Below are positions 43,081 through 50,673 of a stretch of DNA of 64,000 nucleotides, in pieces. The number at the start of each line of letters is the position of its first letter. Position 1 is the first letter of the stretch. The DNA comes from Rugosimonospora africana (GTDB lineage: Bacteria > Actinomycetota > Actinomycetes > Mycobacteriales > Micromonosporaceae), in contig NZ_BONZ01000093.1 in the NCBI RefSeq assembly GCF_016862975.1, forward strand, positions 1-64,000, in the 5' to 3' direction. The translations under genes and the position numbers were made by a program. The notes below the pieces were generated by a model, which worked only from the letters and a program-made list of their open reading frames with translations, was not told where the DNA came from and made no database searches.

Positions 43081-43452
43081 ATGACGCCACTCGATCTTGC
43101 CGACCTGACTCCGTCCCAGCTCGATGCCGACATCCGGGCCGCCGCGGCCGAGGTTTTCGCCCGCGTCCAGGCGTGGCACGACTCGCCCGCGTGGTGCGGC
43201 GGGCAGGACGACCGCCGGGGCTATGCCGACGTGGTGCTGGCGATCATCGATATCGACGAGGTACCCGAACCCGTCGACTACGCCGGCCTCTGGCGGCTGA
43301 CCCGAGCGGTCGCACCGATCCTCAACCACTCGTGGCCGGACGATCCCGGTCCGGCCCGGGATCTCGCCACGGCGGTCGAGGCGCTGCGCCGCACGACTGT
43401 GACCCGGCTGCGCGAGGCGGAACAGGCCCGTCGCCGGGGTGGGCGCCGCTGA
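43081..43452 (+). CDS. Small conserved protein with an SOS promoter
   Basis: 123 residues starting MTPLDLADLTPSQLDADIRA. All-helical, with AAAEVFARVQAWHDSPAWCG and an Arg-rich end. No family recognised. The ATG at 43081 is chosen over the ATG at 43024 because the LexA box and -10-like sequence sit just upstream, giving a leaderless transcript. The second candidate of the window for DNA damage induction. Confidence 0.6.
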   Translation: MTPLDLADLTPSQLDADIRAAAAEVFARVQAWHDSPAWCGGQDDRRGYADVVLAIIDIDEVPEPVDYAGLWRLTRAVAPILNHSWPDDPGPARDLATAVEALRRTTVTRLREAEQARRRGGRR

Positions 43453-43513
43453 CCACGGCCATCGGTGATCGCGGCCAACGGTGATCGCGGCCAGCCGTAA
43501 TCATGGCCAGCGG
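43453..43513. repeat. Short degenerate repeat after the SOS-type gene
   Basis: CGGTGATCGCGGCCA occurs twice (around 43464-43494) followed by a diverged copy. It lies just after the TGA at 43450-43452 and before the convergent gene. Confidence 0.6.
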
Positions 43514-43529
43514 GCGGCCGCGGCACCCG

Positions 43530-44117
43530 TCACGGCGCCGCGGCCGCCCGCAACGGGCCAGAGGACGGCTGCGCACCGAGCCCGGACGGGTCCACGCTCC
43601 ACATGCCGGCCAGCCGCATCACGTCGTCCTCGGAGACCAGGATGTCGGTCTCGGTCCCGGCGTCCGGCTCGTGAGCGATGCCCATGGCGGTCTCGGCGGC
43701 ATCCGGCTCGCCCCGCCACTGCACGACCTCGCCGCTCTCCCCCACGTACCCGAACGCCCGCACCAGCCGCCCATCGACCGCGCGTTCCCAGCGGTGCGCC
43801 TCCCCGACCCGGTACGTGGCGAAGAACTGCACCTCGGTGCCCAGGGTGGCGGACAGCTCGGTGACGTCCACGGCGGCACCGGGGTCGAGCAGCCCGCGGC
43901 CGAACAGCCAGCGGCCGGTCACCAGCAGCCACCGGGAGTTGCCGGCACCGGGCAGCGGCGGGGTCAGCACAACCCGGTCGTCGGTCAGGTAGGCCAGGTC
44001 GATCCCGTCCCGCCAGGACACCGGGCCCAGGTCACGCAGGCCCAGGGCGTCCGTCACGGCCTCCGGCCGCCCGTCGCGGATCGCCAGCCACGCCTGCTTG
44101 TACCCGAACCCGACCAT
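43530..44117 (-). CDS. Hypothetical protein
   Basis: 195 residues from the ATG at 44117; GTGs at 44132 and 44147 are in frame and could start it. It begins MVGFGYKQAWLAIRDGRPEA and contains mixed alpha/beta segments (RWLLVTGRWLFGRG, EVQFFATYRVGEAHRWERAV) and an acidic C-terminal part. The pattern suggests a small immunity-type or DUF-type globular protein, but I cannot name a family. Convergent with the small SOS-type gene. Confidence 0.7.
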   Translation of the reverse strand: MVGFGYKQAWLAIRDGRPEAVTDALGLRDLGPVSWRDGIDLAYLTDDRVVLTPPLPGAGNSRWLLVTGRWLFGRGLLDPGAAVDVTELSATLGTEVQFFATYRVGEAHRWERAVDGRLVRAFGYVGESGEVVQWRGEPDAAETAMGIAHEPDAGTETDILVSEDDVMRLAGMWSVDPSGLGAQPSSGPLRAAAAP

Positions 44118-44147
44118 GCTCTCGCCGTTCACGCTCTCGCCATCCAC

Positions 44148-45037
44148 GCCCCGTACGTTACCGAGCCACGCGCCGCCGTCCCGGACAACGACAAGATCAC
44201 TGGTACCCGCGCCGGCCGGGTGATCAACCCGATCACGGACCGTCCACTGAGGACGAGCCGCACCGGTACCCCACGACTCTGTCCACAAGGGACTCGCCCT
44301 GCGGGCCGCGCTGGTTCCCTTGCCCGGCAATGCGACCACACCGACGACGGCGCGACCATATCGAGGGAGGCACGACCACGCCGGCGGCGGCGCGACCATA
44401 CCGGCAGCGCCGAGCCGGAACGCCGGGCCCCAGCCGACAGTGGCGGCGCCGACCGCACCCAATGCCGTGGCCCCACAGCGCCCATCCCGTACTCAGTGCC
44501 GCACCCGGCGCTACCGTTCGGCCCGGCGCGCTGGGACCGACCCATCGGGCAGTAAATCCGGTGCCGCCGATCGGCGAGACGCCCTGGCGCACCGGTACCG
44601 GGGAAGCGGCGTCTCCCGGGGCGGAATGGCCGCCCGCGTTTCCGGCCGCACTGGGCGCGTTCGCCCCCGGAGAGTGGCCAGGGCCGGACTGTGCGCCCGG
44701 GTGCCCGAATCCGTTCCGGTGCCGCATTCGCGCGGCCGGGCGACCCGGAACCTGACCTCTGGCCGAAAGCCCCATCGGCCCTCAGTGAGCACGGGATGAC
44801 CCAAGGGGCGCGATCCCGTCACCGGTTTTGCCGGTACCTCAAACGAACAGAACGAGGCCCATACCGGCGCTCGAATTTTGGGCGCTTTTCTGCGGATCCG
44901 TCACCCGACTATTGCCTTGCCTCGCCGGATGGAGGGCGACCCCGAGAAAGTTGGCAACTCGAAAGCCACACCCCGAATCGCAGCCGTAATGTCGGGTAAG
45001 TGGAGATTGTTCTTGAAAGAAATTCGGGAGGAAAACC
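44148..45037. other. Long gene-free stretch with degenerate repeats
   Basis: About 890 bp. Between 44330 and 44410 a GCGCGACCATACCGG-like unit recurs three to four times. Frames through the region are Arg/Pro/Gly-rich on several strands at once, as expected of high-GC non-coding DNA. From about 44870 the base composition falls and this part probably holds the promoter of the DUF7144 gene; GGGAGG at 45024-45031 is its ribosome site. Confidence 0.6.
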
Positions 45038-45709
45038 ATGAGCCACATCAGCGGCACCGCCCGCACCGCCAGGGCTGGCGGTGGGATGATTTTCGCGTCG
45101 GCGATGCTGATGGTCGCCGGCGTCTTCCAGGTTCTAATGGGCATCGTGGCCCTGGCTGACCCCAACTTCTTCCGGGGCGCCAGCACCGCGTACACCTACC
45201 GGTACAGCATCCACTCCTGGGGCATCGTGCACGTAGTTGCCGGTGGCGTGATGCTGCTGACGGCCATATCGCTGCTCAGTGGTTCGCGCTGGTCCCGCGG
45301 TGTCGCCGTGGCCATCGCCGCGCTGGCCGCGATCGAGAACTTCTTCTTCATCCCTTATTATCCGATTTGGACGCTGCTGATCATCGCGATCAACGTGTTC
45401 ATCATCTGGACCCTGGCCAACACGCCCGCGCAGGAACGCATGGGTACCGGGCCGCGCATGATGGACGCTGGCGCCATGGCCAGTGGGGACCGGTGGGCCA
45501 TGACCAACCGGGCCGGCTACAACACCATGGAGCAGACCGGCCAGCGCGCGTCTGACGTGTCCGGGCAGATGCGGGGCGACATGTCCAACCAGATGCCGAT
45601 GCGCGGCGCCGACATGTCCGGCGAGATGCACGGCGACTCGGGTGGCCAGATGCACGGCGACGGCCAGCGTGAACAGCAGCCGAGCACCGGGCGCAAGCCT
45701 GGCACCTGA
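45038..45709 (+). CDS. DUF7144 family membrane protein with Met-rich tail
   Basis: 223 residues. Four membrane helices in the first ~130 residues (MIFASAMLMVAGVFQVLMG, WGIVHVVAGGVMLLTAISLL, VAIAALAAIENFFFIPYYPI, TLLIIAINVFIIWTLA), a match to the DUF7144 group. The last ~80 residues are hydrophilic and Met/Gly/Asp-rich, with MRGDMSN, MPMRGADM and MHGDSGGQMHGDG. The repeat of Met and His on this tail resembles copper-binding segments, but no function is known. GGGAGG precedes the ATG. Confidence 0.85.
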   Translation: MSHISGTARTARAGGGMIFASAMLMVAGVFQVLMGIVALADPNFFRGASTAYTYRYSIHSWGIVHVVAGGVMLLTAISLLSGSRWSRGVAVAIAALAAIENFFFIPYYPIWTLLIIAINVFIIWTLANTPAQERMGTGPRMMDAGAMASGDRWAMTNRAGYNTMEQTGQRASDVSGQMRGDMSNQMPMRGADMSGEMHGDSGGQMHGDGQREQQPSTGRKPGT

Positions 45710-45753
45710 CGAAGCGGCCAGCGGCGCGACGCAGCGTCACGTCGCTGGCCATC

Positions 45754-45806
45754 AACCGAGGCGGGGCGGGATTCGCGGAAACGCGACCCGGCCCCGCTTC
45801 GGTTTT
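45754..45806. terminator. Intrinsic terminator after the DUF7144 gene
   Basis: AACCGAGGCGGGGC at 45754-45767 pairs with GCCCCGCTTCGGTT at 45791-45804 (one G-T), with an inner CGCG-GAAA-CGCG stem and TTTT after it. A smaller hairpin GGCCAGCG/CGCTGGCC lies just before it. Confidence 0.8.
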
Positions 45807-45818
45807 CCGGCCGAGGCC

Positions 45819-45926
45819 GCAAGGCCGGCCCAGGACGCAAGGCCGGCCCAGGACGCAAGACCGGCCCAGGACGCAAGACCGGCCCAGGACGCAAGACCGG
45901 CCCAGGACGCAAGACCGGCCGAGGCC
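45819..45926. repeat. 18-bp minisatellite, six head-to-tail units
   Basis: Unit GCAAGGCCGGCCCAGGAC (GGCC/GACC variants) repeated six times at 45819-45926, then two further copies separated by GTGGCCCGCC. It follows a terminator and precedes the desaturase promoter. Not a CRISPR: there are no unique spacers. Confidence 0.92.
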
Positions 45927-46166
45927 GTGGCCCGCCGCAAGGCCGGCCCAGGCCGTGGCCCGCCGCAGGACCGGCCGAGCTCGCATGAAATTGAAGGGCA
46001 CGATTGGCTCTAGCCCTTCCTCAATCGACGACCGCGGTCTCTCGCATTGGTCGCGATGGGCGGCGTGGGGACGCAGGACCCCGCACGGACCGGGGGGTAA
46101 ACCCCACCGTGAGCTTGGGGGCTGGCCGGCTTACCGCGGGCTGCCGTCGCGGACAGAGTCGAAGGC

Positions 46167-47240
46167 ATGACCTCGACGACCCTGACCCGCGCCAATTCCG
46201 AGACCGTAACAGGCAATCGCAGCGACCCCGCCAGCCGCGACTCGGCCAGCCGCGACTCCGCCGGCAGCGACTTCGCCGCGCTGTCCCGGCGAATCGTCGC
46301 GGCCGGCCTGCTGAAACGACGACCCCGGTACTACGTGATGCGGTTCCTGCTCACCGACGCGGCGTTCGCCGGCGGCTGGGCGCTCTTCGCCTGGGTCGGC
46401 GACTCGTGGGCTCAGCTTCTCGTCGCCGCCCTGCTCGCCGTCGCGTTCACTCAGGTGGCGTTCCTCGGCCACGACGCGGGGCACCGTCAGGTGTCGGGCA
46501 GCCGGCGGTTCAGCGAGGTCCTCGGCCTGCTGCACGGCAACCTGGGCGTCGGCCTGAGCTACGGCTGGTGGATGGACAAGCACACCCGGCACCACGCCAA
46601 TCCCAACCACGAGGAGCGCGATCCCGACGTGGGCGCGGGCGCCATCGTGTGGACCGGAAAGCAGGCCCGGTCGCGGCGGGGTCTGGGGGCGTTCCTGGCC
46701 CGGCGGCAGGCGTACCTGTTCTTCCCGTTGCTGCTGCTCGAAGGGCTGAACCTGCACGTGTCGAGCGTCCGGTCGCTGCGCGGCCTGGGACGCCACCGCC
46801 GGGTGGAGGCGGTGCTGCTCGCCGCGCACCTGATCGGGTACACGACCGCTGTCCTGCTGGTGCTCTCACCGCTGCGGGCGCTGGCGTTCATCGCCGTACA
46901 GCAGGGGTTGTTCGGGCTGTACATGGGTTGCGCGTTCGCACCGAATCACAAGGGGATGCCGGTGCTGACCGCCGCCGACCGGCTGGACTTCCTGCGCCGT
47001 CAGGTGCTCACCTCGCGCAACGTGCGCGGCACGGCGGCCGACCTGCTGCTCGGCGGGCTCAACTACCAGATCGAGCACCACCTGTTCCCGAGCATGCCGC
47101 GGCCCAACCTGCGCCGAGCTCAGCCGCTGGTTCGCGACTACTGCGTACAGCACGGCATCGAGTACCGGGACGCCACCCTCATCCAGTCGTACCGGCAGGT
47201 CCTGCGGCACCTGGACGGCGTCGGGGCGCCGATGCGCTGA
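46167..47240 (+). CDS. Membrane fatty acid desaturase
   Basis: 357 residues. Three histidine boxes for the diiron site are present: HDAGH (102-106), HTRHH (139-143) and QIEHH (about 305-309, LNYQIEHHLFPSMP). Membrane segments alternate with them. It introduces a double bond in acyl chains, probably an acyl-lipid or acyl-CoA desaturase with an unspecified position. A Ser/Asp-rich N-terminus of ~35 residues has no similarity. Convergent with trxA across a 15-bp-stem terminator. Confidence 0.92.
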   Translation: MTSTTLTRANSETVTGNRSDPASRDSASRDSAGSDFAALSRRIVAAGLLKRRPRYYVMRFLLTDAAFAGGWALFAWVGDSWAQLLVAALLAVAFTQVAFLGHDAGHRQVSGSRRFSEVLGLLHGNLGVGLSYGWWMDKHTRHHANPNHEERDPDVGAGAIVWTGKQARSRRGLGAFLARRQAYLFFPLLLLEGLNLHVSSVRSLRGLGRHRRVEAVLLAAHLIGYTTAVLLVLSPLRALAFIAVQQGLFGLYMGCAFAPNHKGMPVLTAADRLDFLRRQVLTSRNVRGTAADLLLGGLNYQIEHHLFPSMPRPNLRRAQPLVRDYCVQHGIEYRDATLIQSYRQVLRHLDGVGAPMR

Positions 47241-47275
47241 ACGTCCTCACCGGCGGAAGCGTGCGCACACACAGA

Positions 47276-47310
47276 AACGCGCGGTACCGGACGGACCGGT
47301 ACCGCGCGTT
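47276..47310. terminator. Bidirectional terminator hairpin
   Basis: Perfect 15-bp stem AACGCGCGGTACCGG with a 5-base loop at 47276-47310, 35 bp after the desaturase stop and 39 bp before the trxA stop. Confidence 0.88.
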
Positions 47311-47323
47311 CGGCTGCCGTTAT

Positions 47324-47361
47324 CCGAGCGCTCCTTAACCGAGCGCTCCTTAACCGAGCGC
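47324..47361. repeat. 15-bp tandem duplication spanning the trxA stop
   Basis: CCGAGCGCTCCTTAA at 47324-47338 and 47339-47353, followed by CCGAGCGC. Each unit holds TTA (TAA on the minus strand); the trxA stop is 47350-47352. Confidence 0.92.
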
Positions 47362-47670
47362 GTCGTCCAGCTGCGCGCGGAACTTGGACTTCGGGTGCGC
47401 GCCCATCACCTGCGAGACCGGCTCACCGTTACGGAAGACGATCAGCGTGGGCATCGCCATGATGTTGTACTTACGCGCCGTCTCCGGGTTGTTGTCCGCG
47501 TCCAGCTTGACGATGCGTGCCCGGCCCTCGTACTCGGTGGCCAGCTCGTCCAGTACAGGTGCGATCCGGTGGCACGGCCCGCACCACTCGGCCCAGAAGT
47601 CCACCAGTACCGGGACGTCGCTGCCGAGAACCTCGTCGGCGAAGGTGGCGTCGGTGACGCTCGCGGTCAT
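47350..47670 (-). CDS. trxA: Thioredoxin
   Basis: 106 residues with the active site WCGPC (Cys30 and Cys33) and the cis-Pro segment MAMPTLIVFRNG. It reduces disulfides with electrons from thioredoxin reductase. The upstream merR gene ends 46 bp before the start on the same strand, so the two are likely one operon. The 3' end carries a stop-spanning 15-bp duplication. Confidence 0.95.
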   Translation of the reverse strand: MTASVTDATFADEVLGSDVPVLVDFWAEWCGPCHRIAPVLDELATEYEGRARIVKLDADNNPETARKYNIMAMPTLIVFRNGEPVSQVMGAHPKSKFRAQLDDALG

Positions 47671-47716
47671 GTTGTTCCTTTCCGTTACTTACGGCCTTCT
47701 GTTGCACCCGGCTGGC

Positions 47717-48076
47717 TCAGCCGGCCTGCGTGATCGCCTCCGCCAGCTCACCCCGCAGGCGGTCACGGACCGCCTCCAGGCGGCTGATGCAGCCGTTCAG
47801 CTCGGCGAGCTTGTGCCGGTACACGGCGATGGATCCCGGACACACCGAGCCGGTGTCGTTGCCGGCACGCAGGCAGTCCACGAACGGCCGGGTCTCCTCC
47901 AGAGCGAACCCGATGTCGAGCAGCGAGCGGATCTCCCGTACCAACCGGAGGTCGCTCTCGTCATACTCGCGGTACCCGTTCGCCCCGCGCCGCGCTTCGA
48001 TCAGCCCGTGGGCCTCGTAGTAGCGCAGCGACCTGGCGCTCGTACCGGCCCGCTCGGCCAGCTCCCCGATCCGCAT
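47717..48076 (-). CDS. MerR family regulator with a Cys pair, upstream of trxA
   Basis: 119 residues. HTH MRIGELAERAGTSARSLRYY, then PFVDCLRAGNDTGSVCP with Cys68 and Cys79, at the same positions as in the MerR-peroxiredoxin fusion (37278-38192), then a dimer helix with a third Cys (LNGCISRLEAV). The fixed Cys pair is a good candidate for a redox or metal switch. A 14-bp palindrome and GGTTTACCGTT lie upstream. It most likely controls trxA and itself. Confidence 0.9.
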   Translation of the reverse strand: MRIGELAERAGTSARSLRYYEAHGLIEARRGANGYREYDESDLRLVREIRSLLDIGFALEETRPFVDCLRAGNDTGSVCPGSIAVYRHKLAELNGCISRLEAVRDRLRGELAEAITQAG

Positions 48077-48081
48077 GCTCC

Positions 48082-48107
48082 AACGGTAAACCTTGACACC
48101 GGTGTCA
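48082..48107 (-). promoter_or_regulatory. MerR-type operator and shared promoter motif
   Basis: The perfect palindrome TGACACCGGTGTCA at 48094-48107 is followed, toward the gene, by GGTTTACCGTT at 48082-48092, 6 bases before the ATG. The second motif also precedes the MerR-peroxiredoxin gene. Confidence 0.7.
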
Positions 48108-48180
48108 GGGCCAGCGCCGCGCGTAATGGTCGGCACACCGGAACGGATCACCCCATCCAGATCGAATGGGGAATTCGCCG

Positions 48181-48435
48181 CTACTTATGCCGAAAATGGA
48201 CGAACAACCGTCCCCAATTCTGCGAGTCCTTCTCCACCCGGTGGTAGAGCTGCCGGATCTCCTTCTGATCCAGAAATCGCAGCACGCGCTTCTTGAGCTG
48301 GCCGGACCCCTTGCCGGGAATGATCTCCACCAGCGTCGCCTTCTTCGCGATCGCCTCATCGATGATGCCGCGCAGGGCCCGGTCGATGTCCTGGCCGCGA
48401 TTGAAGATGTCGTGGAGGTCCAACTTCAGCTTCAC
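48181..48435 (-). CDS. Smr-domain protein
   Basis: 84 residues, a minimal Smr domain: LKLDLHDIFNRGQDIDRAL, then LVEIIPGKGSGQLKKRVL and an LFVHF end. The LDLH and GKGSG/GRG-type motifs are those of MutS2-C and Smr nucleases, which cut branched DNA or collided-ribosome mRNA. It stands alone here; a role in stalled-ribosome rescue or DNA processing is inferred from the family. Confidence 0.88.
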   Translation of the reverse strand: MKLKLDLHDIFNRGQDIDRALRGIIDEAIAKKATLVEIIPGKGSGQLKKRVLRFLDQKEIRQLYHRVEKDSQNWGRLFVHFRHK

Positions 48436-48453
48436 AACCCCGACGGTACGCGG

Positions 48454-48894
48454 TCAGTCGTCCGGTCCGCCCGCCGCCAGCACTTTGCCCAGCGCCCGCG
48501 CGACAGTCTCGGCCTCCCGGATCGACAGGTTCGCGGTGAACCCGCGCTCCACGGCGGCCAGGTAGCTCGGTCTCGCCTGGCGCAGCCGGCGGCGCCCCTG
48601 CGTGGTGACGACCGCGTATGCCGACCGGCCGTCTGCCGGGTTGGACTCCTTCGTGACCAGGCCCGCGTCCACCAGCTCGTCGACCACCCTGCTGACCCTG
48701 CTGCGACTGACCATGGCGACGTCGCCCAGGTCACCCATCGTCAACCGGCGATGTGGCGCCTCGTCGAGTTCGGCCAGCACGTCATACCACGTCAACGGCA
48801 GCCCGTGCGTCCGTTGCAGCTCCCGGTCCAGAGCCGGCACGAGCGTCGCGTGTACCCGCATCAGCGCGGCCCAGGCCGCGGTTGGATCGGTCAT
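48454..48894 (-). CDS. MarR family transcriptional regulator
   Basis: 146 residues with winged helix MGDLGDVAMVSRSRVSRVVD and wing GLVTKESNPADGRSAYAVVT. It binds aromatic or oxidising effectors in known relatives. Divergent from the ABC ATPase gene at 49160; a perfect 7-bp-arm palindrome (49006-49023) lies between them and is a candidate operator. Confidence 0.92.
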   Translation of the reverse strand: MTDPTAAWAALMRVHATLVPALDRELQRTHGLPLTWYDVLAELDEAPHRRLTMGDLGDVAMVSRSRVSRVVDELVDAGLVTKESNPADGRSAYAVVTTQGRRRLRQARPSYLAAVERGFTANLSIREAETVARALGKVLAAGGPDD

Positions 48895-49005
48895 CCGGGC
48901 ACGGTAGCACCGTGGTCGATGTCTCTGTGTGCGTCAGCACGCACCCGGGACGCCCGCGCGAGCGTCGGCACCCGGCATTGCCGCCCCCCTTTCCGGTGAG
49001 CGATG

Positions 49006-49023
49006 CACGTGAATTCTCACGTG
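49006..49023. promoter_or_regulatory. Palindromic operator candidate
   Basis: CACGTGA-ATTC-TCACGTG with 7-bp arms in the divergent promoter region of marR-like and ABC ATPase genes. MarR sites are usually 16-20 bp palindromes, so this is consistent with autoregulation and control of the ATPase. Confidence 0.6.
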
Positions 49024-49159
49024 AAATCGCCGGCGGATTAGCTCCCGCGAAATACGTTACGCATAACAACAGTTACCCTTCGCGTTCCCGAAAATGTCGA
49101 TTGATCACGTGCGGGTATCGATGCTTGCGTCATGTCGGCGGCGGGAGTCAGATAGACGA

Positions 49160-50506
49160 ATGGTGGCCGCGATCGCCCTGTCCGGCGTAACGAAGGTGTA
49201 CGCCGACGGGACGGTCGCCGTGGACGGGGTGGACCTCGAAGTCGCCGAGGGCGAATTCGTCACCCTGCTGGGTCCGACCGGCTGCGGCAAGAGCACCATC
49301 CTGCGCATCGTCGCGGGTCTGGAGACGGCCACCTCCGGCGAGGTGTGGCTCGGCGGCCGCCCGGTCGACGAGGCGGGCGCCCGCGATCGCCGGGTATCCA
49401 TGGTCTTCCAGGACTTCGCGCTGTACCCGCACCTCACCGCCGGGCAGAACATCGCCTTCCCGCTGCACACCGAGCACGTCGACGACGCCACCATCGCCAC
49501 CCAGGTCGCCGAGGTCGCCCGGCTGGTCGGGGTGGAGGAACTGTTGCACCGCAAGCCGATCCAGCTCTCCGGCGGCCAGCGGCAGCGGGTCGCCATGGCG
49601 CGGGCCATCGTGCGCAAGCCGGGCGCCCTGCTGCTGGACGAGCCACTGTCCAATGTGGACGCCGCAGTCCGGGCCGACCTGCGCGCCGAGATCTCGTCGA
49701 TCACCCGGACGCTGCACGTCGGCACGCTCTACGTGACGCACGACCAGACCGAGGCGATGACGATGGCGGACCGCATCGCGGTCATGCGTCGCGGCCGCAT
49801 CGAGCAGATCGGCTCGCCCAGCCAGGTCTACAGCGACCCGCAACGGCTGTTCGTCGCGGCCTTCCTCGGCACCCCGCGCACCAGCTTGCTGCAGGCGGCG
49901 GTCTACGTCCGCACCGGCGAGGAGGCGATCCTCGACCTGGGCGAACAGGTGATCTCGACACCCTGGTCCGATCCACGGGCCGGCGCGCTCGCCGCGTACC
50001 ACACGGCCCGCATCACCGTCGGCATGCGCCCGGACGCGCTGACCGTCGTGCCGCCGTCCACCCCGGGTGCCCTGCACGGCCGGGTCCAGCACGTCGAGCA
50101 CCTGGGCAACGAGGCGATCGCGGTGGTGGACGTCGGCGGGGTGCCGACCGCGGCCGCGTTGAGCCAACTCGAACTGCCCGACGCGCCGGGGCTGCTGGCG
50201 GAGACGCTCGCCGAGGAACCGGCGCAGTCACACGGCGTCGATGCGCTGCGCGGCACCCTTGCCCGGCTGAGGCCGCATCCGCACCCCGGGCCGGTACCGG
50301 CGACGGCACGCACCCGGTACGGGTTCTACCCGGTCTACGAACGGGACGAGCGCAGCCCGTCGTCGCTGGGCGGCACGGTGTCGGCGCGGTTCCCCCTGCC
50401 GGTGCCGGCGCCCCGGCCGGGCGACGCGCTGGCGCTCGCGGTCGACCTGAACCAGGTGTTCCTCTTCGACCACCAGGGCGACCGCATCCGCCTCCCGAAC
50501 CGCTGA
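49160..50506 (+). CDS. MalK/UgpC-type ABC ATPase, orphan
   Basis: 448 residues from ATG 49160 (GTG at 49163 also possible). Walker A GPTGCGKST, Q-loop FQDFALYPHL, signature LSGGQRQR, Walker B ALLLDEPLSNVD, all typical of the sugar importer ATPases, with a regulatory TOBE-like C-terminal half. The C-terminus is ~70 residues longer than MalK. No permease or binding protein genes are near, so it may energise several sugar transporters, as shown for MsiK in Streptomyces. The gene is divergent from a MarR regulator. Confidence 0.88.
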   Translation: MVAAIALSGVTKVYADGTVAVDGVDLEVAEGEFVTLLGPTGCGKSTILRIVAGLETATSGEVWLGGRPVDEAGARDRRVSMVFQDFALYPHLTAGQNIAFPLHTEHVDDATIATQVAEVARLVGVEELLHRKPIQLSGGQRQRVAMARAIVRKPGALLLDEPLSNVDAAVRADLRAEISSITRTLHVGTLYVTHDQTEAMTMADRIAVMRRGRIEQIGSPSQVYSDPQRLFVAAFLGTPRTSLLQAAVYVRTGEEAILDLGEQVISTPWSDPRAGALAAYHTARITVGMRPDALTVVPPSTPGALHGRVQHVEHLGNEAIAVVDVGGVPTAAALSQLELPDAPGLLAETLAEEPAQSHGVDALRGTLARLRPHPHPGPVPATARTRYGFYPVYERDERSPSSLGGTVSARFPLPVPAPRPGDALALAVDLNQVFLFDHQGDRIRLPNR

Positions 50507-50673
50507 CCGCCGGCAACCGCCCGGTCGCGCGCAACCAACGGGGCCGCGCGCAACCTTGAGCGGAACCGGTTCGTTGGTGCATGCGGGCGGACCGGGGCGG
50601 CGAACTGACCGCTGTCGGGCCGTGCGATGCGGGAGCTGGGCGGCCAGGCCCGGCGGGGCCGAGGGAGGATCGG

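Noticed and set aside
44233-44822. Frames of 100-180 residues between the hypothetical gene and the DUF7144 gene
   Set aside because: Low-complexity Arg/Gly/Pro/Ala frames on both strands, without start sites or domains.
45819-45926. Possible CRISPR array
   Set aside because: Units are directly adjacent with no unique spacers; no cas genes in the window.
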